Below, piece after piece: positions 20,266-30,200 of a stretch of DNA of 37,526 nt. The stretch spans positions 1-37,526 of the forward strand of contig DF237695.1 in assembly GCA_000708835.1 (NCBI GenBank), given 5' to 3'. Each line of letters starts with the position of its first letter. Positions within the stretch are counted from its first letter, which is position 1. Source of the DNA: Klebsormidium nitens. Lineage: Eukaryota > Streptophyta > Klebsormidiophyceae > Klebsormidiales > Klebsormidiaceae. Below the pieces are notes generated by a model. The model did no database searches. It was not told where the DNA came from and was given only the letters and a program-made list of their open reading frames with translations. The translations under genes and the position numbers were made by a program.

Positions 20266-21505
20266 AGAGCTGTCAGAACGTAGTCGTTGTCGGCAGATCT
20301 AGCTACTAGTAGTTCCCCTGCACCAGAGCTTCCGTTTTGGATTCAGACGTTACTCCTAGGCAAAAAGTGCAGAGAAAGTCAAGCAGAACCCCTTTCTAAA
20401 AAGGAGCTATCTCACGGGTTGCAACGTACGGACCCTCCCTGAAACTTCTTCATTGCAAAGGGGTAGAACATAGATTAGCCAGTTAGAAGGAGAACTAGAA
20501 CGTTTGAAGCAACCCAATATTTGGCAAGATTCTTGGACCTCAGGTTTACTCCAAGAGATTCAACAGCTTTTGGTCGCGATGATTCGTGACATTGCCACCT
20601 CATGCTGGACCTTCATATAGTATGGAAACGTACAGCGATCAACGAACCTGATTGCATACAACTTGTAGTACGGTCGGCTTTGGAACGGAAAGCTTAGACT
20701 GCTCCTGAGATTGCTATGATGGCCGACCCGCCTGTGACGGCAATGCAACGTCTGAACCAAGAAAATCTTATCGGAGACAGACATGCGTTTTCAGCACTTT
20801 AGATCTCCTACTAGCCGGATGGTGCCTTGCACACGGACGGCCGGAATCCTTTAGATGCACCGTCTCATGCCATTTATATCCTGGCCCGGATCTTGCCAAA
20901 CCTTTTCGTCCATTAACCCAAACACACCGCTTTTTGCGGTACTTTGTAAAGGCTTTTGCAAGACGCCATTATTTAACAATCCACCACCTGCTCCGGCTAA
21001 AGCAAACCTGAGACAGTCCAGACGAGGCCTTGCATGTGTCAAACAATGCAGAAAGGAGGAGGAGATAGAAGTCCGCCATTGTCGTAACTTGGTGGAAGCC
21101 ATGACCAGAACCCAAAAAGCGTACACAAAATCTCTGTCGAAACCGTCCGATGGAAGTTCAGCGGGGCTTCTGCGACCGTTGGATCGAAAAGTCCTGGAAA
21201 AATGCGGGCCAGGATATAAACAGCATGAGCGTCAACGGTCTCGGCCTAAGTTATCCAGCGGTTGAAAGCACCAGATTAACCAGATGTCTCGCCCGCCTGG
21301 TCTATAGTAGTTGGCACTTGCAACTCGGAGTCAATCCTTCGCAATGAATGTTTTGAAGTACGTTCCATTGGCCAGCCAGTGCTGGTAGCAAGCCTTTTCT
21401 GCCTTTTTGTGCAAAGCACCAAAGCACCAAAGCACCGAAAGGCGACAGCGAACTTCCTGAAGGATGAAGCTTGTGAAGCAGCTTGTGAACCTCTTGTGAA
21501 AGATA
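20266..21505. other. Spacer after the truncated F-box copy
   Basis: The first 500 bp match the spacer after the copy at 22377. Then comes an inverted duplication centred near 21050. An ATG frame of 136 codons at 20855-21265 spans that inverted duplication and is not supported by any family. Confidence 0.5.
20855..21245. repeat. Inverted duplication of about 60 bp, 340 bp apart
   Basis: CTCATGCCATTTATATCCTG at 20863 onward and its inverse at about 21207-21231 agree at 23 of 25 positions, and similarity fades over another 30 bp. Read outward, both arms encode the same peptide, W-x-x-x-G-Q-D-I-N-x-M, so the arm may derive from a coding segment. It could be a foldback or short inverted-repeat element. 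Confidence 0.55.
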
Positions 21506-21544
21506 TTAGGTAAAGAGGAAGTCACCCGGAAGGCGCTTGATCAT
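21506..21544 (-). pseudogene. Remnant of a minus-strand F-box start (pair E)
   Basis: The minus strand reads MIKRLPGDFLFT then stop, corresponding to the first residues of the F-box gene at 19440 (MDRLPSELILI). It lies exactly where the divergent partner should be relative to the copy at 21955. Only about 40 bp remain. Confidence 0.5.
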
Positions 21545-21954
21545 GCTGCGGCTAAGCTGAATTGCTATATAAAACCGGCCGCCTGACGAGCTGTGAGGCC
21601 GATTCCAGCGCGCCGAAGCGGCGCGGCGCGGCCGCGAGGCTCTGGCAGTGCGCCGCTTCATTTGGCGCGGAAGAGGGTACGTCCAATCTAAGGACGCGGC
21701 CGCGGCTGGTTTCAGGCGCGGCCTGGCACAGCGCCCCATTTTCCCGGTCCTCACATTGGCGCGCGCGGCGGCGCGCGCAGCGTGTTATGCCCAGGCGCGT
21801 CACTGGTCGAAGGGTTTAACAAAACCGCCCGCGCGGCCACATTTGTAAGCGGCCGCGTCAGAGCGTCAGGATGAGAGCGACATTCGTATGGCTGTTTTCT
21901 CCCAAATCAACTACTACTGGTACCAGGTACTCTAGGACCAGAGGAGATAAGGCG
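21545..21954. promoter_or_regulatory. GC-rich promoter region of pair E
   Basis: The duplicate of the pair D promoter. TTTGGCGC is at 21661-21668, AGGGTTT at 21811-21817 and GCGGCCGC at 21849-21856. A CTATATAAAA TATA-like word at 21569-21578 sits near the minus-side remnant. Confidence 0.55.
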
Positions 21955-22377
21955 ATGGAGCGACTTCCAGGGGAGCTTCTCCTTATTATTCTCCGCAAGC
22001 TGGCCGCCCAAGACCCGGCCTCCTTGGTGACGGCCACCAGCACAGTGGCGAGCTTTCACCGCGCCATAGCAAAGAATCCGATCATCTGGAAGGAGGCACT
22101 CTTGAATGAGGAGGAAGATTCATCGCTTGATCACTGGACTGCGGAACAGTCTGCTCGGTTGGACGCACAAGCGGCCTTTCTAGCTGGCGGGTACAGGCGT
22201 TTGGTGGTGGCACAAAATGTCCCCCAGCTTTCGTGCAGCAGATCTGAGTCGGAGAATCACTACGAGGCTCAGCTGGATCCACCATTCTGTTGCAGAATCC
22301 ATTTCAACGAGAGGTATCGCCTTATGTTCGCCTTCAATAGCTATATATTTGACATGCTGCGCTTCTCTACTAGCTAA
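21955..22377 (+). CDS. C-terminally truncated F-box protein
   Basis: 140 codons from ATG 21955, where the F-box of the sister copies begins; an upstream ATG at 21871 lies in promoter sequence. The F-box is complete (MERLPGELLLIILRKLAAQD, ASFHRAI and IWKEALLN). The linker has SARLDAQAAFLAGGYRR, and the frame ends shortly after DPPFCCRIHF and an LMFAFNSYIF strand. This is the duplicate of 19828-20265, and the two stop at nearly the same point. Whether it is expressed is unknown. If made, it would have an SKP1-binding F-box without a substrate domain. Confidence 0.65.
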   Translation: MERLPGELLLIILRKLAAQDPASLVTATSTVASFHRAIAKNPIIWKEALLNEEEDSSLDHWTAEQSARLDAQAAFLAGGYRRLVVAQNVPQLSCSRSESENHYEAQLDPPFCCRIHFNERYRLMFAFNSYIFDMLRFSTS

Positions 22378-22740
22378 TGAAACCCCGGAGGGCCGTGCTG
22401 TCGGAGTGTAGTCTTTATATGGTTGGCCGCTAAACCCCACCACCCTGCATCGACAGAATTCCATTCTTGAATCAGACGCTCTCTGCAGGGAGAAGCCCCA
22501 AGAGGAAGTCAAGCAAAAGCTTTTTTTAAACAAGAGCTATCCAGCTGGTTGAGAAGTGATTAGCCTCAATAATAGAATTTAGAATCCGTATTGTATGGTT
22601 ATACGCAGGCCTCAAGCTGACTCCAGGAGATGCTTCTATCTTTGGGCGCCTCAATTTGCGACGGAGCCACCTCATGCTGGCCCCGCAATGGAGATACCAG
22701 CGAATTCTGCTCGGTTGTGAGAAGTCGATTGACGCCGCAA

Positions 22741-22803
22741 AGCTTAGCTTGCTCTTTCCATAGCTTAGCTTGCTCTTTCCATAGCTTAGCTTGCTCTTTC
22801 CAT
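22741..22803. repeat. Three exact copies of a 21-bp repeat
   Basis: AGCTTAGCTTGCTCTTTCCAT occurs three times in a row without mismatch. The matching place in duplication copy 1 (near 20691) has a single AAGCTTAG word only, so the expansion is local and recent. In the minus frame it would read YGKSKLS repeats, but no gene supports this. Confidence 0.95.
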
Positions 22804-22820
22804 ATTGGCTATCGGAGAAG

Positions 22821-24222
22821 AATATACTGGACAAGTTGGATCTGTCCGTCTCTCACAGGGAGTATCAGACCAGTGAAATGGTACAGTGGGGATCTTCATC
22901 TTAGTCGCATTCAGTGAGTGGAGTTCCCGTGGAGTTACTGCGAGTGCATTGGGCGAGAGACTCCTCGAGGTCTAGTCTGAGCTTGCTCTCGTCCGACTGG
23001 TACTGCTCAATGTCTTCTGACTGGCTGTCATTCAAACGGGCTAGCTGGGAATATGACTCCACACTGACAAACCATGCATGGCTTTTCTTGCGCATGTACA
23101 TAAATCGAAAAGTGTTTTTCATGCAAGACTTCCGCGGGTATCAGGAGAACGTTGTTGCAGTTTAGCTCATATATTTTATCATAAAGATGGAAAGCTAGAA
23201 GCATAACTCACAAGAAAGTGCCGCGCCTAAGCTCTTGTAGCTTGCTGACGGTCAGGTTCACTTCTTCAAAATGGTCTGCCCATTGCTGATCGAGTGTACG
23301 TTCAGGGGAATCGCGGCGGGTAAATCTGGTCTATCCTGAATATTCGTCAACCGGATAATACTGATGACCCAGCTATATATTGAACAGAACCGACGTGCCC
23401 AACTTAGGTGCATCAATCATGATCGAGCAATTGGACATTAATGTCCAATCACTTATTATCAAGTGGCGGGTCGGTACATGGTCACTAATGACCATATACC
23501 ATACCGTGGCAGCAGGGTGCATGCTTATGTTTTCATTTGAAAGCGGCGGCGCTAGCTCGCGATCGGACACACTTTCTATCTCATGCCCGCTAGCTGGGTC
23601 CATGAAAGTCGGATCGAATGAATCAAGCAAGACCGCATCGTGCAGACCGGTCGGAATGATCCTGTTGACCGTCTAAGACGTACAAAAGATCGAAGACATG
23701 GGACAATGTGCCAGACAATCCATTCATCTTGGCGAGTGAATCTCGTAAAACCTAAAAGCTCTAATCTAGCGTGCTCAGTTTACCGGCCTTCATTTGAAGG
23801 TGTGTGTCCGTCACATAGCATTAAGTGTTCGGGCCTATCTAATCTACTCGCGTCATCTTCGATGGCCGGCTGACATAATGTTTCCAAGTATCCGAGTCCA
23901 AGCAATTCCGTTGGATCCGCCATACAGCATTGCACCCCGGTACTTCGATTACACTCTGGGACGGTCCTATGAACACATAGACTGCGAAGCACTTGAGATG
24001 GGCCAAAACTGTCGATATTCAGCTGTCAAGCTGAGCGGCATAATGTGAAGCATCTTAGAAGAGGAGCTCGTACATGCGACGCTTTCCGCTTCGAATTTAA
24101 GCTTGGAGCAATGCGCTCATCTGCTTTCCCCCACCTGCCTTCGTCTCCCATTCAATCAGCAAATCCATATCTCTAATTTGGCTGCAGCATTCAACTGCGG
24201 ATCTCCTTCGCCGTGTCCTGGA
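22821..24222. other. Region between F-box array and lipase gene
   Basis: No convincing gene. An acidic Ser/Glu-rich minus frame of 73 codons (22901-23122) has no family. Two neighbouring palindromes lie at 23430-23449 and 23478-23495. The right end would hold the 3' untranslated region of the minus-strand lipase gene. Confidence 0.5.
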
Positions 24223-27200
24223 TTACCCGCCCGGCAAATCGTCCGACCCTCGTGCCACGTCTTCGTTCCGCTGTCCTGCCACGTCTTCATTTATCTGTCC
24301 TGCCGCATCTCGCCCCTCCTGGTTATGCCACGTGTCAGAAGCCCGCGGCGTCAGTTCCCCTTCAAAGTCTCCCTCCTCAACCAGACTCAACGACCGGTGG
24401 TTCCTCGGTGTCGGTTGCGAATCCAGACTCCTGGTCATCGACAACCTTTGGTCCAGTCTCCGTCCCGTTTCCTTCCCGTCCGCTTTCGCCACGGCCGCCG
24501 CCGCTGCGGCCTCGGTCGACCCCTCGGGGGGGCTCTTTTCCCCCACATCCGGCCCCCCCAGCGGCGTGCTCATACTCCGCTGCAGGATCGACTGCGTAAA
24601 CGGCCCCTGCGTCTTCGCTTGGAGATCGTGACCGGGCGATTGTCCCAAAGCAGAACCAAGCATCTCTAGTTCTCGGGGGAAGAGTCGCCGGGAGCCCTGG
24701 CGAACTAGACCGGGGTATTTCGGCGCGGGCGCCTTCGCGGTCGGGCCTTTGGGTTTGGGCGGGGGTTTGTCCTTGCGCATGGTTTGGACGTCCGCCATCT
24801 GGCGCAGCGCGCGGCCCTGCTCGCGGCGCATCGTGCTCGCGCGCTGCAGCTTCTGCTCGCTCGGGGCCTGCAGAACCGGGCGGTACTCGGGGACCTGGCA
24901 ATGGGGGGAAACGTATTTTGTTAAGTGCGATGGAAAATCTGAGATCAGGATACTCGCACCCAAAAAGGAAATGTTCTCAGAGGATAAATGTTCTCGCACT
25001 ACCAGGAAAGTCGAGAAACTTTGATTCTGGGAATTGGCAGAAGACTACAGAAAACATGGCATTATGCTGGACTAGCTCGTGAGCTGCAATCCGGGCGGTA
25101 CTCGGGGACCTGGCAAGGGGGGAACTTGCCCGGGTGCATTGAGAACAATCGTTGTTGGACAGCGAAAGGTGCCTTCAAAGGGACGAGTAGACAAAATACG
25201 GAAAAAGCTGTGTAGATTGCATAAGCCAGCTTCTGCTCGGTCGGAGGCTGCAAAACCGGGCGGTTTTCGGAGACCTGGCAGACGGCAGAACATGCCAGAT
25301 GGGTTAATTGAGCGTCGGTGTGACAAGAACGAAAACGTCGAGAGCCAGACATTCCGTTAAGAGTGACAAACAGAAGCAGAATCTAACAAGGAACCCTCTT
25401 TTAAGTCAAAAGCTAGCTTTCTTGGCTTTCTGAACGGACCTCTGCGCAGCCCCTTTACGTTCCGAAATCAAGGAACAGGTCGGAATTGATGCTTCTAGTG
25501 GAATCACAACAGAGGTTACAAAACATTTCAATCTTGACAGCCAAGAACAGGGCCTAGCCGGTGTCTTAAGGCAGAAAGAGCACGTTATCTAAAAAGAAAA
25601 CCGACAAAAGGCGCGAGCTAGACCCAATCGGCTCAACCATTGGCGTTCGCAAAAGAGAGACTGTTGCAGTGGCGGACGGACAAGCTACAAGAGGCAACTC
25701 ACTCGCACTCCGCTGGCGTAAGACGCGAACTGAATGCAATCAGCTAACTGTGCAGGTAGACTGCCAGAGAGGCCTTGCAAAAAGCAGCAAAGAGGTAGCT
25801 CACATGTAGCTCCTCTTTGAGGACTCTGATGAGCGCCGTCAGGTTGTGGTCGAAGAATGTGGAGCCCGTCAGCACCGCGCGCTCGAAGCGGCTCTTAACC
25901 GGGATGTCCGTCTTCACTTTGGTGGGCGCCTTGGCGCAGCTACACCTGCGGGGTTAGCACGATAACCCGGGTTAGCTATCCAATCCGCGCAAGGTGCATC
26001 ATGTGCCTTAAAATGTAGGTTCATAGTTGAACCAATCTTCACACGGATATCCGTCTTCCCCTTGGTGGGCGCCTTGGCGCACTGACACCTGCGAGGTTAG
26101 CACGAGAAACCGGGTTAGGTTGCTGCGAGGTGAATCAAATGCCTGGATAGTGACTTTTAGGTGGAAACGCAGGTCGATAGGTATTTCTCGACCGAGACGT
26201 CCGTCTTCACCTTCGTGGGCCTCCGCGCAGCTACACCTGCGGGTTTAGCACGATAACCCGGGTTAGCAGTTTGACTGCTGTGAAGTAAGCCCGGTGTCTG
26301 ACGGTGGTTTTGGGTGCGAAAAGCGTAGGTCAACGAACGACCTAGCCGACGACCAGAATGTCCGTCTTCAGCTTGATAAATACTCTCACGCAGCCATATT
26401 TCAGGTCAGATTCCTGAAGCGACTTTGTTGATTCAATAACAAAGAACGAGCTGTACTTTAATCGCCACGCGATATTTAGCCCATCATCAAGTCCTCACAC
26501 GAGAACACGCATCTTGCTCTGGTTAAAAGGATACACGAAATCTTAAGTAAGATACGAAAGCGAAAGTCGAACTCAACAAGGAGAATGGGGTCAGGTTCCG
26601 CATGTACAGGATTTTGAGGCAAGCGCTCCCTCGTGAATGGGTACTTGTGAACCACGTGATGGACTCGGCTGGGCGGGTAGAACCGGTACGGATCCTTAAG
26701 AAAAATCCTCAGCTTTCCGCAGTCCGGTTGTTCTGAATGAAGACTGTGATACAGGTAAAAGCAACTCAACTATGCGACTCCCAAACTGCACGAAAACGTG
26801 CATCAAAGGAGGGCTCTCACGTGCAGGGGAACTTATGTACCACGTGGTAGACTCGGCCGGGCGGGTAGAGCCGGTACGGGTCTTGCAGGAGCGCCTTCTG
26901 GGGGACGAACGTGTCGCGCAAGCAGCGTTTGCAGAGAGACCAGCAAGCGCTGCGAGGAGGAGGCGGGCCAGGTCAGTCGTGAAAAATCTCAACAAATGAA
27001 AGAGACTTCGGTGGGAAACATAGGTAGTGAGGTCCTCCTTGGAAAGTGTCGCGAAGGCACCTCTTGCATAGAGACCAGCACGCGCTGCGAGGACAAAGAA
27101 GGCCAGGTCAGTCGTGAAAATCTCCGAAAACAGGAAGATTTTTTGGTGTCAAACGATAGGTAGTGAGGTCCTCCCTGGAACGTGTCGCGCAAGTACCGCT

Positions 27201-30200
27201 TGCACAGGGACCAGCACGCACTGCGAGAAGAAACAGACGAGAGTCACTCGTGAGCACATCCGGATAAAGAGAGACTGTTTTGTTATCAGGTTGCAAGCAT
27301 CAGCTATCTTGTCTGCGCATCATCTTCGCTTGCGCGAGGGGCGACTTGTCCCTCCGCACCTCGCAAAAGTGAACAATCCTTCGATGAAACGTGAGAGGCT
27401 GGTAACGAAGTGACACGAGAAGTGCCGCACAAACCGGGAGGGTTGTAGACTGTCAATTCAATCAGCGGGAAAAAAATTCAGACATCAACGTGCTCCCTTT
27501 GTCCTCGACTCAGATGGATGTCGACGATTATGTTGAAGAAGCAGCACCGACCGAGCGGACTCGACCAGTAAAGGTGTCGACTACAGCAGAATCCTACGGA
27601 ACGTCCGGATCACCCTTATCAAGGAGGAGATGTCCGTCGAGCATCACCATTATCAAGGAAGAAATGATTACTGAGCGGTCTATAGCCTCAACGAGAAGTA
27701 GACGCTCTGGATCTGATAAATCGGACGGCACGTGCTTACTAGTTGACAATGAAGCGGCAGAAGCAGTTGGTCTTGCCGGCGAGGGGGAAGATGGCGGTCA
27801 CAGTGGCGGTGCTGATTCGCGGTAGGAAGTCGTCCTGCAAAGAACAAGCAATGCGTTAGAATGTTGCTCAACTATTTAGTGACAAACGGGTTGTAAAGGG
27901 GCAGATGCTCGGCATCTTGCGACACGTAGCTCGTAGATTGTTTTGTGCTTTCGAGCGTTTCTCGTGGACTCGTGGACGCTGACGACTGCAAGTATTGCGA
28001 CTCGACTGGATTACGACATCCTGCGCGCCTTATTCCGCGCCTTTCAAGTAAGGGATTGTGGTTAGCGTTTCCCTCCTTCCGTTCCGGTTTGGTCGATAAC
28101 CAGACTTGTCCACCGGACAGAGTCCAGAATTAGTACACCGCTCAAATACACCGATCAAAATCCTGTTCCTTGCAGAGGCAACATGACAAAAGAACTGACA
28201 GCCTAACCAACCGCTTGACAAAGCCACTCGAACAGGAACTGCAAACTTGCACGAAAGGAGGGTACGAGAGAGGGGAAGAGGGAACTTTTCTCATCTGCTT
28301 CTTGTCGACTTTGCCAAGAAGTCACTCACTTGCAAGACGACGCTGTTGATGACGTGGGAGTACTTGACGGAGAGGTCGAGGGAGAAGCAGCGCGGAGGGG
28401 CGACGCCGTAGCACTTGATTTGTTCCGCCCTCAAGCCGCCCACCGTTGCGGGGTTGTCGGTGATCATCATGGTGAAGGTCATTGCGATCCCTGGAATCGG
28501 TTTGAAACGTTGTTGAGAGATGAGATTTGGTGAAATAGATGGAGGACTCTAACAAGATGGACTGAGGTAAGTTTAATTTGTTCCAGGAGTAAGCCACCGA
28601 CGATTGCAGGGTTGTTGGTAAACATCATGGCAACACTTGAGATGGATTGGGTCAAAACGTTAGCGAGAGAAACGCTTTGTAGAAAACAGAAGAGAAGGAC
28701 GTGACTTGTAGTGCAATGAGGATACGTATGTAGATACTCGATATGTCCCAGCCGTAGGCCGCCGTTGCTTGCGGGGTTATCGGCGATTAACAGTGGCAAA
28801 GTCCGTGGGGTCGTATTCGTTCACAATATAAAAGCGAACTGAATCTGGTAAAATCCAGGTCAGTAGTTTCATTGAACTTTGAAAAGTGGAGTGGATAGAT
28901 TGCGCTTTAAGACTCCATGTATTCCGCCAAAATGCTGCCCATCGTTGAGGAATTGTCCCTTGTCCACCTTGCAAAGAAAAACCTTACAGAGGAACACTCT
29001 CAAGAACGAACGTCTTTGTCGAATCAGTAGAAGAGCAAAACAACGCACGCACTCTTCTCAGCTGCAACTGCGACACACTAGAGCGCCCAGAGGAGTGCAA
29101 AAAGAATATCAAACGGGGACGAGCGGGCATCTGCGAGCACAGTTTAGCAGGGACGAATGTGAGCATGTCTCGGCCATGGGTGCTCTGTTCTTCGCTCGTC
29201 ATCATTGCCAGAATCCCCTATCCCATGCCAAAACAGCAAACCGCTTACAAGGGAATGGAGCGTGCAAAGTTGGAGACGTACAACAAGTGAAGACCGGAAG
29301 CGTGCTCAAGGAGTCGTCCAAAACAAAGAAGCAATCAATCAGAGCTTCTACAAGAAGCACTGTGATTGAATGTGTTTGTTCTTAGGATGGGGCCAAAGCG
29401 AATGCTGAACTACCGACTGAACGATGACAGGTCAGACAAGAAACTAATCTGAGGAGGGCACAATATACAGACGAACAGAAGTCAGGTGTCTGATCGGGAC
29501 CACAATCAGACAAACTCCGCGCACTTGCCTACGCGAGTCGCGATTTAGTTGAGCTCTGAAGACGGGGTGACTTCCAGATGATTACCACGTTTGCTCAGGT
29601 AGCCCTGCACAAATCAGTCGCTGCCCCCAACGCTGCCGCCAGGGCCATTTTGGGTCCATCATTCCAAGGGCGTTGTTGAGTTCGAGCTGACTCAACAACT
29701 TCTTCCTTATTTCGACAGGAGCGCGTTCTTTTTGATGGGATGAGAATCGTGTAATACCGAGAGGAGACACTTAGCAGCAGTCTAAGTGTGGCTCTCGGTA
29801 CAGGAAAACGATCCCTGAGACATTGCAAATAGCAAAAGCTCAGCGCTGTGGTCGTCCCTGCCACGTGGTGTTTATCAGGAGATTCTTCTTGGCAAGTGCG
29901 TTGGCTTTCTAGTCGTTCAAGTGAGCTTCCCTAATACGAAAAGGACAAAGGACAAGCGACTAAGAAGTGTGCAGAAAGCTGCATCTTGTTTACATGAATG
30001 AAGACTTGAGGTTGAAATAGATTATCTCCAGCGCCAAGTACAAGACCTTTAACATAACAAACGAAGGCAGCATCCGGTTCGTGTACTTCGCTCCTACCGA
30101 CCCAGGAGAGGAGGAGATATCAATACCGGCATCGTCGAAAACCTGTCTTTGAGCAATCAAGGCAGCATGTGCTCAGGTGGTTTCGTTTCGCTTCATTGCC

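Larger units (their letters stand above)
19400..20800 (+). repeat. Direct segmental duplication, copy 1 (pair D)
   Basis: The block from the minus-gene 5' end, through the GC promoter and truncated F-box gene, to about 500 bp beyond it is repeated at about 21490-22820 in the same orientation. Landmarks in both include CCGGCCGCCTG, TTTGGCGCGG, GCGCGCGGCGGCGCGCGCAG, the truncated F-box frame, GTCAAGCA, GAGCTATC, GCCACCTCATGCTGG and TATCGGAGA. Confidence 0.7.
21490..22820 (+). repeat. Direct segmental duplication, copy 2 (pair E)
   Basis: Partner of 19400-20800 with an offset of about 2.1 kb. The copies differ by many substitutions and small indels, so the event is not recent. Copy 2 has gained a 3 x 21-bp tandem expansion at 22741-22803. 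Confidence 0.7.

Noticed and set aside
24103-24669. 188-codon plus frame opposite the last lipase exon
   Set aside because: Antisense shadow rich in Pro/Arg; the minus frame joins in phase to the other lipase exons.
28879-29385. 168-codon plus frame within the lipase intron
   Set aside because: Basic, low-information sequence without domain; it lies antisense in an intron.
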